Assembly: GCF_000378605.1 (NCBI RefSeq)
Contig: NZ_KB905156.1
Span: 911,209-975,208, forward strand
Direction of reading: 5' to 3'
DNA length: 64,000 nt
From: Thioalkalivibrio sp. ALJ21
GTDB taxonomy: Bacteria; Pseudomonadota; Gammaproteobacteria; Ectothiorhodospirales; Ectothiorhodospiraceae
Part shown: positions 37,453 to 45,457 of the stretch, piece after piece
Layout of the letters: the number at the start of each line of letters is the position of its first letter
Position numbering within the stretch: position 1 is the first letter of the stretch
Made by a program: the position numbers and the translations under genes
The notes under the pieces: generated by a model
Seen by the model: the letters and a program-made list of their open reading frames with translations, nothing else
Told to the model about the DNA's origin: nothing
Databases searched by the model: none

Positions 37453-38466
37453 TCAGGGTAGGGCCAGCGGCTCCATCAGGTAGCACAGGCAGTCCTGCGC
37501 AATCACCCGTGAGTCCAGCGTCAGCATCGACGGCATCGCCGCGCGCTTGAGCCGGATCTCGTCGCCGCGGGTTTCCAGGTATTCAGCCGTCACCTCGCTG
37601 CCGTCCTCGGCGATCGCGACCAGCGGGCTGTCCACCTCCGGACGGATCCGTACCAGCGTTGAACGGGCCGGGAGCAACTGGAAGTTCAGGCGATCCAGGT
37701 CGGGTTCGAGGCGGACATCGTGCTGGGCGTCCAGTCCGGCCTGCAGCCCGGGTCGCACCCGCACCTGGGCCACGGTGTGGAAAATCTCGATATCCTCGGC
37801 ACGCGGTGGATGCTCCGGAAAGTGATCCAGGTGCAGTACCGCATTCAGCATCTCGACGGCGTGCTGGATGCCCGACTCGTCATTCGGCGGGCCGCATTCC
37901 AGTGTCACCGAGGGGGCGATCCGTGCCAGGGCCATCGAGGCAACGCCGCGCGGGCGCGTGAAATAGACCACCGTACGCCCGAACAGCGCCGCCAGGTTCA
38001 TGAAGGCCGGGTCCAGGCGGTTGATGCAGGCGTAATGCGGGTTGCGCCCGGTGTTGTTGTGCAGATCGACCGCGGCGAACAACCCGCGCTGTTCCAGGCG
38101 GCGACAGACCTCGGCGAAGCGCTCGGCCTCCGGCGATCCCGCCTGCTCGGTGCCGGGCCAGATGCGGTTGAAGTCTGGCTGCTCGTCGAGATGGCGCTGG
38201 CTGACGGCCGCGGCCCGCGGGTTGCCGATGATCAGTGTCAGTGCCCGCGGCAGGGGCTTCCCGGTGTAGTACCGCAGTAGCTGCTGGACGGCCTGCAGGC
38301 CCACGGGCTCGTTGCCGTGCAGCAGCAGGACGACCGCGACGGCCGGGCTGCGTTGCCCCTCCAGGTGGATCAGTGTGGGCTCCGGTACGCACTCGTGCAG
38401 GTTCTGCGGGGTGGCGTCGAGAAAGCCCTCGGGCAGTTCGTGGAGTTCGGGCAGGTCTTGGGTCAT
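37453..38466 (-). CDS. Succinylglutamate desuccinylase/aspartoacylase family (M14-like) hydrolase
   Basis: This is a zinc-dependent deacylase or carboxypeptidase-like protein. Zinc ligands appear as H50 and E53 in HGNEP, and a His in AVDLHNNTG. The NPRAA and LECGPPNDES segments are typical of the AstE/ASPA family. At 337 residues it matches the family. The arginine succinyltransferase pathway genes are absent, so AstE itself is unlikely. It ends a minus-strand cluster of three genes, eight bases downstream of a GCS2 ligase, suggesting the pair make and cleave the same amide bond. Confidence 0.82.
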   Translation of the reverse strand: MTQDLPELHELPEGFLDATPQNLHECVPEPTLIHLEGQRSPAVAVVLLLHGNEPVGLQAVQQLLRYYTGKPLPRALTLIIGNPRAAAVSQRHLDEQPDFNRIWPGTEQAGSPEAERFAEVCRRLEQRGLFAAVDLHNNTGRNPHYACINRLDPAFMNLAALFGRTVVYFTRPRGVASMALARIAPSVTLECGPPNDESGIQHAVEMLNAVLHLDHFPEHPPRAEDIEIFHTVAQVRVRPGLQAGLDAQHDVRLEPDLDRLNFQLLPARSTLVRIRPEVDSPLVAIAEDGSEVTAEYLETRGDEIRLKRAAMPSMLTLDSRVIAQDCLCYLMEPLALP

Positions 38467-38474
38467 GGGTTGAG

Positions 38475-39911
38475 TCAGAGTCCCCAGGTGTGGACCGGCG
38501 AACCGGTGTTCTGCCAGCCGCGATAGGCGCGTACGAGACCGGACCAGTCACGGCCGTGACGTTCGACCCAGTCGCGCTGCCACTGGGCCCCGGTCTGCCG
38601 CGTGGCGGTGCGCGCCGCGATGATTCCGAGCAGGCTGTTGGACTCGGCGGGGTCCACGCCCAGGCGCTCAAGGCCAGCGGCGGCCCGGGGTAGCAGGTGC
38701 CGCCGGATCAGCCGGGGGGCCGGCTCCGGCTCCGCGTGTCCCCAGCGCAGCCGGGCGTCCAGTCCGTAGCGCGCGGCATTGTAGAAGTTGTCGCGTGCCT
38801 CCGAGAAGGGTGTGCCCAGTGTGCCGTCGGGCGATTCGTGAATCAGGTGCTCCGTCAGCCCCATCGCGAACGCCGTGTTCGCCAGCATGTCGATCAGTGT
38901 TGGCCCGGCCGGAAGACAGCGGAACTCCAGTCGCAGGTTGCGTCGGCCATGTTCGTCGACGCCCACGATGGGCCGGTTCCAGCGCCAGATTGTCCCGTTA
39001 TGCAGGGCCAGGTGACGCAGCTCCCGCGGCGGGGCATCGAGCCTGGCCGGCAACAGGACCGGAAAGTGCTCCAGATTCTCGGTAAAGAGTTCGCCGATCG
39101 AGCGATGCAGATAGCCCGTGCCAAAGGTCACGCGGCGGATCGGGCCGCGCGCGCTGTCGGCAAAGCCACCCACCTCGACCGACTGCTCAAACACCGGGAT
39201 ACGGCTCTCGCACCACAGGTCATGACCGAACACGAACGGGGTATTGCCGGCCGCGGCCAGTACCGGGGCGCTGGCCACCAGGCTGGCGTTGTAGGCGCGG
39301 TGGGCGATCGCGGGACGCGTTTCCGTGTGGACCTGGAACGAGGTGGCCAGGGCCTCCAGCATCACGTCGCGGTGGGCGTGCTGCAGATGCTCGCGTCCAA
39401 CGATGTCGAGCTGGAGCGGCCGTTGCGCACGCTGTTCCAGCACTGCCGTATTCAGCGCGCGATAACGCGCCTGGGGGGACATGTGGTGCAGGCCGAGGTC
39501 CGCCGGCTGGAGGGTCGGGAGGGTGCCGGCCATCAGGAGTTCGGCCTGGTGGTGGCGTGCGGCGCGGCGCGCCTGGCGCAGGGTCTCGTTCAGCTCCGAG
39601 AGGATCGCGGCAAAGCACCCGGGGCCTATCTGGAAGACCGACGAGTTGAGCTCGAGGTTGAACTGGGCGAGTTCCAGCGTGGCCAGTGGACTGTCCATGG
39701 ATTCGAGGACCCCCTGGTTGACCGGCAGGGGGCGGCCGGCCGCGTCGCAAAGCCAGGCCTCGATCTCGAACCCGAGCCGTGGCGGGACTTCGGGGCCATC
39801 CGACTGCAGTTCCAGCCATTCGTGCAGCAGCGCCGTCTCGCGGCCCAGGGCGGCGCGAAAACGCTCGTAGTCCCTTGCGTCGAAGTGCTCGTCGGCGATC
39901 TCCTGGCCCAA
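38475..39911 (-). CDS. GCS2-family glutamate-cysteine ligase-like carboxylate-amine ligase
   Basis: The 478-residue protein belongs to the GCS2 group of ATP-dependent ligases. GFEIEAWL near residue 47 supplies acidic metal ligands, and FNLELNSS, TGYLHRSIGELF and RNLRLEFRCLP recall the family. It is distinct from the gshA at 17611, so it likely joins a different pair of substrates. I chose the TTG at 39911: GAGGA is about eight bases upstream, and it begins three bases after the stop of the preceding gene. The substrate is unknown. Confidence 0.8.
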   Translation of the reverse strand: MGQEIADEHFDARDYERFRAALGRETALLHEWLELQSDGPEVPPRLGFEIEAWLCDAAGRPLPVNQGVLESMDSPLATLELAQFNLELNSSVFQIGPGCFAAILSELNETLRQARRAARHHQAELLMAGTLPTLQPADLGLHHMSPQARYRALNTAVLEQRAQRPLQLDIVGREHLQHAHRDVMLEALATSFQVHTETRPAIAHRAYNASLVASAPVLAAAGNTPFVFGHDLWCESRIPVFEQSVEVGGFADSARGPIRRVTFGTGYLHRSIGELFTENLEHFPVLLPARLDAPPRELRHLALHNGTIWRWNRPIVGVDEHGRRNLRLEFRCLPAGPTLIDMLANTAFAMGLTEHLIHESPDGTLGTPFSEARDNFYNAARYGLDARLRWGHAEPEPAPRLIRRHLLPRAAAGLERLGVDPAESNSLLGIIAARTATRQTGAQWQRDWVERHGRDWSGLVRAYRGWQNTGSPVHTWGL

Positions 39912-39913
39912 GA

Positions 39914-40357
39914 TCAGTCCTCGTCCGGCGCGTCGTCGTAGAGGCTTTCCAGGAGGTCGCCCCAGACCTGTTCGTGCTGTTCGAGGAAGGTCAGCAGCGC
40001 CTTGCGAAAGGCCAGGTAGTCGGCCTCGAAGGCCGCAAAGTCCTCGCCGCCGTTCAGCAGTTTCGCCGCACGGTCGGTCTGCTGCAGACTGTCGCGCAGG
40101 TTGAGTGCGGCCGCCATCGCCCCCTTTACGCGTTCGCGTTCGTGCGGGATCCAGGCGCGGTCGGACAGCAGCGATCGCAGGTTCTCGCCCAGCTCCAGCA
40201 GGCGTTTGCGCAGGCGGGGTACCGCCCCGATCGTCCCGGTCTTCAGGTCCCCCCAGACGGCGTCCGTGATCAGGCGCGCCCAGCGCTCGCGCAGGTCGCG
40301 GGTGGTCTCGGGGTCGAACGCAAAGGAGGCTTCCAGTTGTTGCGGATCGAAGGGCAT
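39914..40357 (-). CDS. Conserved-looking helical protein, function unknown (147 aa)
   Basis: I do not recognise this protein. It is all-helical by prediction, acidic, soluble and without a signal peptide. The central RLRKRLLELGENLRSLLSDR and C-terminal LTFLEQHEQVWGDLLESL helices suggest a coiled or bundle fold. The ATG at 40357 has AGGAT just upstream. Its stop is directly followed by the start of the GCS2 ligase, so it probably works with that enzyme. It is divergent from the ECF sigma operon. Confidence 0.65.
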   Translation of the reverse strand: MPFDPQQLEASFAFDPETTRDLRERWARLITDAVWGDLKTGTIGAVPRLRKRLLELGENLRSLLSDRAWIPHERERVKGAMAAALNLRDSLQQTDRAAKLLNGGEDFAAFEADYLAFRKALLTFLEQHEQVWGDLLESLYDDAPDED

Positions 40358-40415
40358 TGGGTATCCTGAGGCTGGGGGATTCGGGACACAGGCCACAAAG
40401 AGAACGGTCTGGACC

Positions 40416-40441
40416 GGAATAGCGCTGCGTTGGGTAGCGTC
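40416..40441 (+). promoter_or_regulatory. Candidate ECF-type promoter before the sigma factor gene
   Basis: GGAAT at 40416-40420 and CGTC at 40438-40441 are 17 bases apart, matching the GGAA(C/T)-N16-17-CGTC pattern of many ECF sigma promoters. They lie 62 bases before the sigma-factor ATG. This would make the operon self-activating, as is common for ECF systems. Confidence 0.4.
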
Positions 40442-40502
40442 CTACAAGGTACAAGAACAAGCAAGGCCGCACGTACGGCCCTGCGGATGGAGGAAATACA
40501 AC

Positions 40503-41063
40503 ATGGCGACCTGGTTCGCACAGAGGCGGCTGCGTCAGAAGGTCTGTGACCTTCGACCGCAGATGTACCGCATGGCCTTTGCCTGGTGTCACGACGCCGC
40601 CCTGGCCGATGACCTGGTGCAGGAAGCGATGATGAAGGCCCTGACCCGGCTGAAATCGCTGCAGGACGAGAGCGCCCTGAAGGCCTGGGTGTTCCGCATC
40701 ATGACCAACTGCTACCGGGACTGGGGGCGGCGGCAGAAGGATACGGTGGACGTGGACAGCATGGAGCTGCCCTGCGAGGACTGTCCGGAGATGCAGACCG
40801 AACGCAACCGGATGGTGTCGGATGTCCACCGCGCGATGGCGCAGTTGAGCGCGGATCACCGGCAGGTGGTGTCGCTCGTGGACCTGGAGGGGTTCGCATA
40901 CTCGGAGGTCTCGGAGGTGCTGGATGTGCCGATCGGGACCGTAATGAGCCGTCTGAGCCGGGCTCGGGCGCAACTGAAAAAGGTGCTGTTGGAACAGCAG
41001 GCCGACCAGGGGCAAGCGGCCGGTGGACCCCATCTTCAGGTAGTGAGGAATCGGCATGGCTGA
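40503..41063 (+). CDS. ECF (sigma-70 family, RpoE-like) sigma factor
   Basis: This is a 186-residue extracytoplasmic-function sigma factor. Region sigma-2 spans about 13-77 (DDLVQEAMMKAL and AWVFRIMTNCYRDW), and sigma-4 about 105-160 with helix-turn-helix AYSEVSEVLDVPIGTVMSRLSRAR. GGAGGAA lies before the ATG. The stop overlaps the anti-sigma gene by eight bases, so they are translationally coupled. Its regulon cannot be read from the window, except for a possible autoregulatory promoter at 40416. Confidence 0.93.
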   Translation: MATWFAQRRLRQKVCDLRPQMYRMAFAWCHDAALADDLVQEAMMKALTRLKSLQDESALKAWVFRIMTNCYRDWGRRQKDTVDVDSMELPCEDCPEMQTERNRMVSDVHRAMAQLSADHRQVVSLVDLEGFAYSEVSEVLDVPIGTVMSRLSRARAQLKKVLLEQQADQGQAAGGPHLQVVRNRHG

Positions 41064-41868
41064 ACACCGTCTCAATGCGCAGGATCGCCCCAGCGAGGAG
41101 ATTCTCAATGCGTTCGTCGATGGCGAATTTTCGCCCGAGGATCGTCTCAACACGCTGAAGCTGATCTCCTCCAGCGAACGCCTGAGCCGCGAGGTCTGCG
41201 ACATGCACCAGCTCAAGGAGCTGGTGGGTATGGCCTATCAGGACCTGCCAACGGCCCAGTCTGGTGCCGGGCACTGCCGGATCACCCGATCCTCACGCAC
41301 CCACTGGTTCCCGTCGATGGCGGCCGGGGTCGTGGCGCTGGTGCTGGGGTCCCTGGCAGGTTACGAGATTACGCGCGATGCCGGATTTCTCGCGAGCGGC
41401 GAACCGACTGCATGGATCGGTGGTGATGCCGGCGAGACGGCGCTGATTGCCGGTGGTGATCAGGCCAGCGGTTCCGCGCCGCAGGTCGTCGCGGCAAGCG
41501 AGACCGACCAGATCCTGCTGCATATCAACGAGGCCGACCCGAAATCCATGGCCGAGCTGCTGGACGACATCGAGGCGATGTACCGCGACGCGGCGGCCGA
41601 TGGTCGCGAGTTGAACGTGCAGGTCGTGGTGCACAACAACGCGATGGACTTCCTGCGCACGGACCGGGCCCCGTATCCCGAGCGTGTCGCGGCGCTTAGC
41701 CAGGAATATGCAAGTCTGAGGTTCACGGCCTGCGCGCAGACCCTTGATCGTCTGGCGCGCGAGGAGGGCGGCACGGTGGACATCCTCCCGCAGGCCGAAC
41801 GGATCGATTCCGGCGTGGCCGAGGCCGCACGCCGCCAGGCCGAAGGCTGGATCTACATCAAGGTATGA
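41056..41868 (+). CDS. Anti-sigma factor fused to an extracytoplasmic DsrE-like domain
   Basis: The N-terminus (about 10-60) resembles anti-sigma factors: ILNAFVDGEFSPEDR and a VCDMHQLKE helix. A transmembrane helix at about 86-103 follows. The C-terminal part (about 150-270), which would lie outside the cytosol, looks like a DsrE/DsrF-like domain with VQVVVHNNAM, a conserved-looking Cys at 226 (FTACAQTL), and the ending GWIYIKV. I know of no standard anti-sigma with this sensor domain. The arrangement predicts that sulfur, thiol or redox state at the outside controls release of the sigma factor. Confidence 0.75.
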   Translation: MAEHRLNAQDRPSEEILNAFVDGEFSPEDRLNTLKLISSSERLSREVCDMHQLKELVGMAYQDLPTAQSGAGHCRITRSSRTHWFPSMAAGVVALVLGSLAGYEITRDAGFLASGEPTAWIGGDAGETALIAGGDQASGSAPQVVAASETDQILLHINEADPKSMAELLDDIEAMYRDAAADGRELNVQVVVHNNAMDFLRTDRAPYPERVAALSQEYASLRFTACAQTLDRLAREEGGTVDILPQAERIDSGVAEAARRQAEGWIYIKV

Positions 41869-41908
41869 ACCTGGATACCACGGGTAGACCCGAGGCCCTG
41901 GCCCGGCG

Positions 41909-42397
41909 ATGAAGCCATTCTCGTTTCCCGCGCGCCCCGGCTGGTTCCTGGCCGGGGCGCTTTTCGTCCTGTCGCTGGGGGGCACCTGGGCCCTGTTCTC
42001 GTTCGAGCGAGACGGCGGCGAGGTCGCCGAGGCCGACGACACGCTGCAGGTGGTGTACCACATCAATGCCGATGACCCGGCGCTGCACCTCAACGCCCTG
42101 CGCAACCTGCAGAATCATATCGACGGGAGTGGCGTGGATCGCCTGGAGATCAAGGTCGTGATGCACGGTGGCGGGGTCAGTCTGCTGCAGCACGCCAAGG
42201 GTGACCCTGACCTTCGCAGTACCGTGGATACCCTGAAGATGCAGGACGTGCGGTTCCTGGTCTGTGGCAACACCCTGGACAAGCGGGGGATCGAGCTGGA
42301 CGATCTGCATGATGCCCAGCCCGAGGACCGCGTGCCCTCGGGTATCGGCGAACTGACCCGGCTGCAGCGCGCGGGCTACACCTATATCAAGCCGTAA
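41909..42397 (+). CDS. Membrane-anchored DsrE-like protein
   Basis: The 162-residue protein has an N-terminal hydrophobic helix (about 10-31), probably an uncleaved anchor or signal. A DsrE/DsrF-like domain follows, paralogous to the C-terminus of the preceding anti-sigma protein. Matching motifs are [10 protein letters not shown] against [18 protein letters not shown] with Cys 119 against FTACAQTL, and GYTYIKP against GWIYIKV. It is 40 bases downstream in the same operon. It may be a ligand carrier or partner for the sensor. It overlaps the end of murU on the other strand by 16 bases. Confidence 0.78.
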   Translation: MKPFSFPARPGWFLAGALFVLSLGGTWALFSFERDGGEVAEADDTLQVVYHINADDPALHLNALRNLQNHIDGSGVDRLEIKVVMHGGGVSLLQHAKGDPDLRSTVDTLKMQDVRFLVCGNTLDKRGIELDDLHDAQPEDRVPSGIGELTRLQRAGYTYIKP

Positions 42398-43074
42398 CCG
42401 CGGCGCCGGTCGATGTCCGTCTCCAGTGCCGCGAGGCGCTCGGGGGTGCCGATGTCGCGCCAGTCCCCCTGGTAGTGCTCTCCGCTCACCCGACCACTGT
42501 CGATGGCCTCGCGCAACAGGGGCCCCAGTGGGCGGCGCCCTTCGGGCAGGTCGGCGAACAGCGCGGGGTGATACCAGCCGATGCCGCTGAAGGTCAGTGG
42601 CGTGCCCGTATCGAGTGAGACCCGCCCGCCGGACAGCCGAAAATCGCCCTGCGGGTGGTGCGGCGGGTTGTCTACCAGCACCAGGTGCGCGAGCCGGCCG
42701 CTTTCCGCGAGCGGTGGTTCGGCGGGAGGGTGGAGCGGGTGCTCGCACCAGACGTCGCCATTGACCACCAGAAACGGCGCGTCGCCCAGCAGGGGCAGGG
42801 CCTGGCGGATGCCCCCCGCGGTTTCCAGTGCCCCTTCCGGTTCCTCGGAGTACAACAGTCGCGTGCCTGCGTACTCGGCCCCCAGCGCCTCGCGGATCTG
42901 TGCGCCCAGGTGTGCGGTGTTGATTACCACCGTGCGGTAGCCGGCCCCGACCAGGCGCTCCAGGGTGTAGGTGATCAGCGGGCGCCCGGCGACCGGTAGC
43001 AGTGGCTTCGGGCAATGGTCGGTCAGCGGCCGCATGCGCTCGCCGCGGCCGGCGGCCAGGATCATCGCGCGCAT
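42382..43074 (-). CDS. murU: N-acetylmuramate alpha-1-phosphate uridylyltransferase MurU
   Basis: The nucleotidyltransferase makes UDP-MurNAc from MurNAc-1-phosphate in the peptidoglycan-recycling bypass. The N-terminal [15 protein letters not shown] motif and [12 protein letters not shown] are diagnostic, with NGDVW as a metal/substrate loop. It is 230 residues long. It directly follows amgK (the murU start shares base 43074 with the amgK stop), the same order as in Pseudomonas. Other sugar-phosphate nucleotidyltransferases are possible by sequence, but context favours MurU. Confidence 0.9.
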   Translation of the reverse strand: MRAMILAAGRGERMRPLTDHCPKPLLPVAGRPLITYTLERLVGAGYRTVVINTAHLGAQIREALGAEYAGTRLLYSEEPEGALETAGGIRQALPLLGDAPFLVVNGDVWCEHPLHPPAEPPLAESGRLAHLVLVDNPPHHPQGDFRLSGGRVSLDTGTPLTFSGIGWYHPALFADLPEGRRPLGPLLREAIDSGRVSGEHYQGDWRDIGTPERLAALETDIDRRRGYGLI

Positions 43075-44060
43075 CAGGCGTGCTCCCTGTCCGTGTGGGC
43101 GGCGAACCAGCGGGCGACCGGTCCCAGTTCGCGGTGGCGCAGGCCCTGCTCCAACAACCGATGCAGGCGCGGCAGGTGCTCAAGATAGCGGGGCTTGCCG
43201 TCGCGTTCGGCCAGGCGCACGAAAATGCCCAGGATCTTCACCGTGCGCTGCACGCCCAGCACGTGATAGTGCGCCATGAATGACGCGCGGGGGATGTCCG
43301 CGTTCGCCAGATAGTGTTCGAGCCCGCGGGCGACCGTGTCGGCCGAGACCTCGCGGCGCGCATCTTCCAGCAGCGACACCACGTCATAGGCGGGGCTGCC
43401 GACCACCGCATCCTGAAAGTCCAGCAGCGCGCAGGCCTGCTCGTCGCCGGGAGGCAGCATCAGGTTGTCGACGTGGAAATCGCGCAGCACCAGCGTGTCC
43501 GGGAGACGCGGCAGGGCATCCAGCACCTGGTGCCAGGCACTGTCGAACTCCGCACGCATGGCCTCCGGCATGACCTGCCCGCTCAATCGAGGCCAGTACC
43601 AGTCCGCGTACAGGGCCGTCTCTGCCAGCAGGCGCTCGCGGTCATAGGGGGGAATGTGATCAGCGCGGCCTTGCTCGGGCCAGCGCCGATGCAGCGTGGC
43701 CAGCGTATCCAGGGCGCGCTGGTACAGCGACCATTCGTCCGCTCCTTCGGCCAGGGCCCGGGTGAAGGTGCGGTCCCCCAGGTCCTCCAGCAGCACAAAG
43801 CCCCAGTCGGCGTCGTGTTCGAGTACTCGGGGCGGCCGCAGCCCTAGGTTCTCCAGCAGCCGCGCAATCCGCACGAAGGGCCAGGTCGCCTCGCGTTCGG
43901 GCGGGGCGTCCATGATCACGACCGATACCCCGTCCCGCCGTGCGCGGAAATAGCGGCGAAAGCTCGCATCCGCACGCAGCAGCCGCAGATCATCGAAATC
44001 CCCGGCCAGGGTTTCCAGCCACCGCTGCAGGGCCTGGGTGCGAGCGTCTGGCGTATTCAT
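43074..44060 (-). CDS. amgK: N-acetylmuramate/N-acetylglucosamine kinase AmgK
   Basis: This APH-fold sugar kinase phosphorylates MurNAc/GlcNAc at the anomeric position for cell-wall recycling. [10 protein letters not shown] carries the catalytic Asp and metal-binding Asn, and [16 protein letters not shown] is the second metal motif. It has 328 residues. The ATG at 44060 overlaps the upstream cpdA stop by four bases (ATGA). The pair AmgK-MurU bypasses the MurA step, which in other species gives intrinsic fosfomycin tolerance. Confidence 0.9.
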   Translation of the reverse strand: MNTPDARTQALQRWLETLAGDFDDLRLLRADASFRRYFRARRDGVSVVIMDAPPEREATWPFVRIARLLENLGLRPPRVLEHDADWGFVLLEDLGDRTFTRALAEGADEWSLYQRALDTLATLHRRWPEQGRADHIPPYDRERLLAETALYADWYWPRLSGQVMPEAMRAEFDSAWHQVLDALPRLPDTLVLRDFHVDNLMLPPGDEQACALLDFQDAVVGSPAYDVVSLLEDARREVSADTVARGLEHYLANADIPRASFMAHYHVLGVQRTVKILGIFVRLAERDGKPRYLEHLPRLHRLLEQGLRHRELGPVARWFAAHTDREHA

Positions 44061-44854
44061 GCCGAGGGTTCCATGGCCATACGGGTCCCCGGTACGCGGA
44101 CCACCTGTGTATCGAATCGCCCATCCGGGTGCAGATCCAGGATGCGGTAGCCGGCTTCCAGGGCCGCATCCAAGGCGAACGCTTCGGAGCCCGGCATGAA
44201 CTGCACGCAGGTCGAAGGGCAGCCTAGTAGCTCGATCGCACCCCGCCGGGTCCGGAAGTCCTGGTGGATGTGCCCGAACAGGCAGGCGCGCACCTGCGGA
44301 TGGCGGTCGAGCACCGTGAACAGCGCGTCCGGATCGAGCAGCCCCAGCCGATCCATCCAGGCACTGCCGATGGCCACGGGTGGATGGTGCAGGGCGACGA
44401 TGGTGGGGCGGTCCGGATCGGCCGACAGGCTTCGTTCCAGGCGCTCGCACTCTGACGCGTCCAGACACCCGGCCGCCTCGCCGGGGGTGCTGGAATCCAG
44501 GCCGATCAGCTTCCAGGGCCCCAGCATCCTCTCGCCATGGACCTGGCAGGTCCCGGACTCCAGGGTCGCGCGCAGGGTCTGCGAATCGTCGTGGTTGCCG
44601 GCGAGCGCCAGCATCGGTTCGTGTCGCGCGCGCAGCAGTTCTGTCAGCCGCATGTAGGTGGCGGGTTCCGGGTCCTCGGCCAGATCGCCGCTCAGCAGCA
44701 GGACATCCGCCGCCGGCTCCCGAGGCAGGGCGTCGAGGATTCGTTCCAGCTGGGTGTCGCTATCCGGATAACCGGCCCGGATTGGTCCGGGGTCGCGGCC
44801 CAGGTGGGTATCACTGATCTGGATCAGGCGCTGCGTGGTTCTCATGGTGTGCAT
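44057..44854 (-). CDS. cpdA: 3',5'-cyclic AMP phosphodiesterase CpdA
   Basis: This class III metallophosphoesterase hydrolyses cyclic AMP. Metal motifs are intact: ISDTHLG near the N-terminus, LSGDLAED, AGNHDD, ALHHPP and GHIHQD. At 265 residues it is close to E. coli CpdA (275). The ATG at 44854 is used; a second in-frame ATG at 44845 is possible. It is divergent from dksA and couples to amgK through a four-base overlap. Confidence 0.9.
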   Translation of the reverse strand: MHTMRTTQRLIQISDTHLGRDPGPIRAGYPDSDTQLERILDALPREPAADVLLLSGDLAEDPEPATYMRLTELLRARHEPMLALAGNHDDSQTLRATLESGTCQVHGERMLGPWKLIGLDSSTPGEAAGCLDASECERLERSLSADPDRPTIVALHHPPVAIGSAWMDRLGLLDPDALFTVLDRHPQVRACLFGHIHQDFRTRRGAIELLGCPSTCVQFMPGSEAFALDAALEAGYRILDLHPDGRFDTQVVRVPGTRMAMEPSA

Positions 44855-44915
44855 GGGTTCCCATGAAGTCCGGCGATTGTTGCGCGGCGTTTGCCGTCCG
44901 CGCGGGGAAGTGCCC

Positions 44916-44921
44916 TATACT
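44916..44921 (+). promoter_or_regulatory. Possible -10 element (TATACT) for dksA
   Basis: TATACT matches five of six consensus -10 bases and sits 75 bases before the dksA ATG. No good -35 box lies at standard spacing, so support is weak. Confidence 0.3.
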
Positions 44922-44995
44922 GGATCGGGTGTACCTGTCGTCGTGCCGGGTCCGTTCCGACATGGTGTCGGAAGACGGTCCGGCGAGGGGCCGAT

Positions 44996-45421
44996 ATGAG
45001 CCAAGAAGCCGAATCCATCCTGGAGTCCGGGTATCGTCCGTCCGAGGACGAACCCTACATGAATCCGCGTCAGCTGGACTACTTTCGCGCCAAGCTTGAG
45101 GCCTGGCGTGCGGAACTGATCGAGGAGTCCGAGCAGACGCTCGAGCACCTGCGCACCGAGAGCTGGCAGGAACCGGACCCTAACGACCGCGCGACCCACG
45201 AGGCCGACGCCGGGCTGGAGCTGCGCACGCGCGATCGCTACCGCAAGCTGCTGAACAAGATCGATGCGGCCCTGGCGCGTATTGATCTGGGTGAATACGG
45301 CTACTGTGAGGAGACGGGGGAGCCGATCGGGATCGCTCGCCTGGAGGCCCGTCCGATCGCGACCCTGAGCGTGGCGGCCCAGGAGGCCCATGAACGCAAC
45401 GAGGCGCGTTTCGGTCAGTAG
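44996..45421 (+). CDS. dksA: DksA-family RNA polymerase-binding factor with one zinc-site cysteine
   Basis: DksA binds the secondary channel of RNA polymerase and, with ppGpp, reprograms transcription. The 141-residue sequence has the coiled-coil tip pattern DPNDRA (D61, D64, A66). The C-terminal finger retains only C104; the other three positions of the usual four-cysteine site are T107, S125 and A128. This resembles the zinc-independent one-cysteine DksA known from alphaproteobacteria. The ATG at 44996 follows GAGGGG. Confidence 0.92.
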   Translation: MSQEAESILESGYRPSEDEPYMNPRQLDYFRAKLEAWRAELIEESEQTLEHLRTESWQEPDPNDRATHEADAGLELRTRDRYRKLLNKIDAALARIDLGEYGYCEETGEPIGIARLEARPIATLSVAAQEAHERNEARFGQ

Positions 45422-45457
45422 ACAGGGGCGCAGTTGCGCCCGCAGCTTGGAAGACGC

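Noticed and set aside
37453-38466. AstE of arginine succinyltransferase catabolism
   Set aside because: None of astC, astA, astD or astB is nearby and the neighbour is a GCS2 ligase.
38475-39911. Second gshA
   Set aside because: It belongs to the GCS2 group, not the E. coli type at 17611, and is linked to a hydrolase, so assigning glutathione synthesis is not justified.
41909-42397. Cytosolic TusD/DsrE sulfur-relay subunit
   Set aside because: It has an N-terminal membrane anchor or signal and no DsrF/DsrH partners, so a standard cytosolic relay role does not fit.
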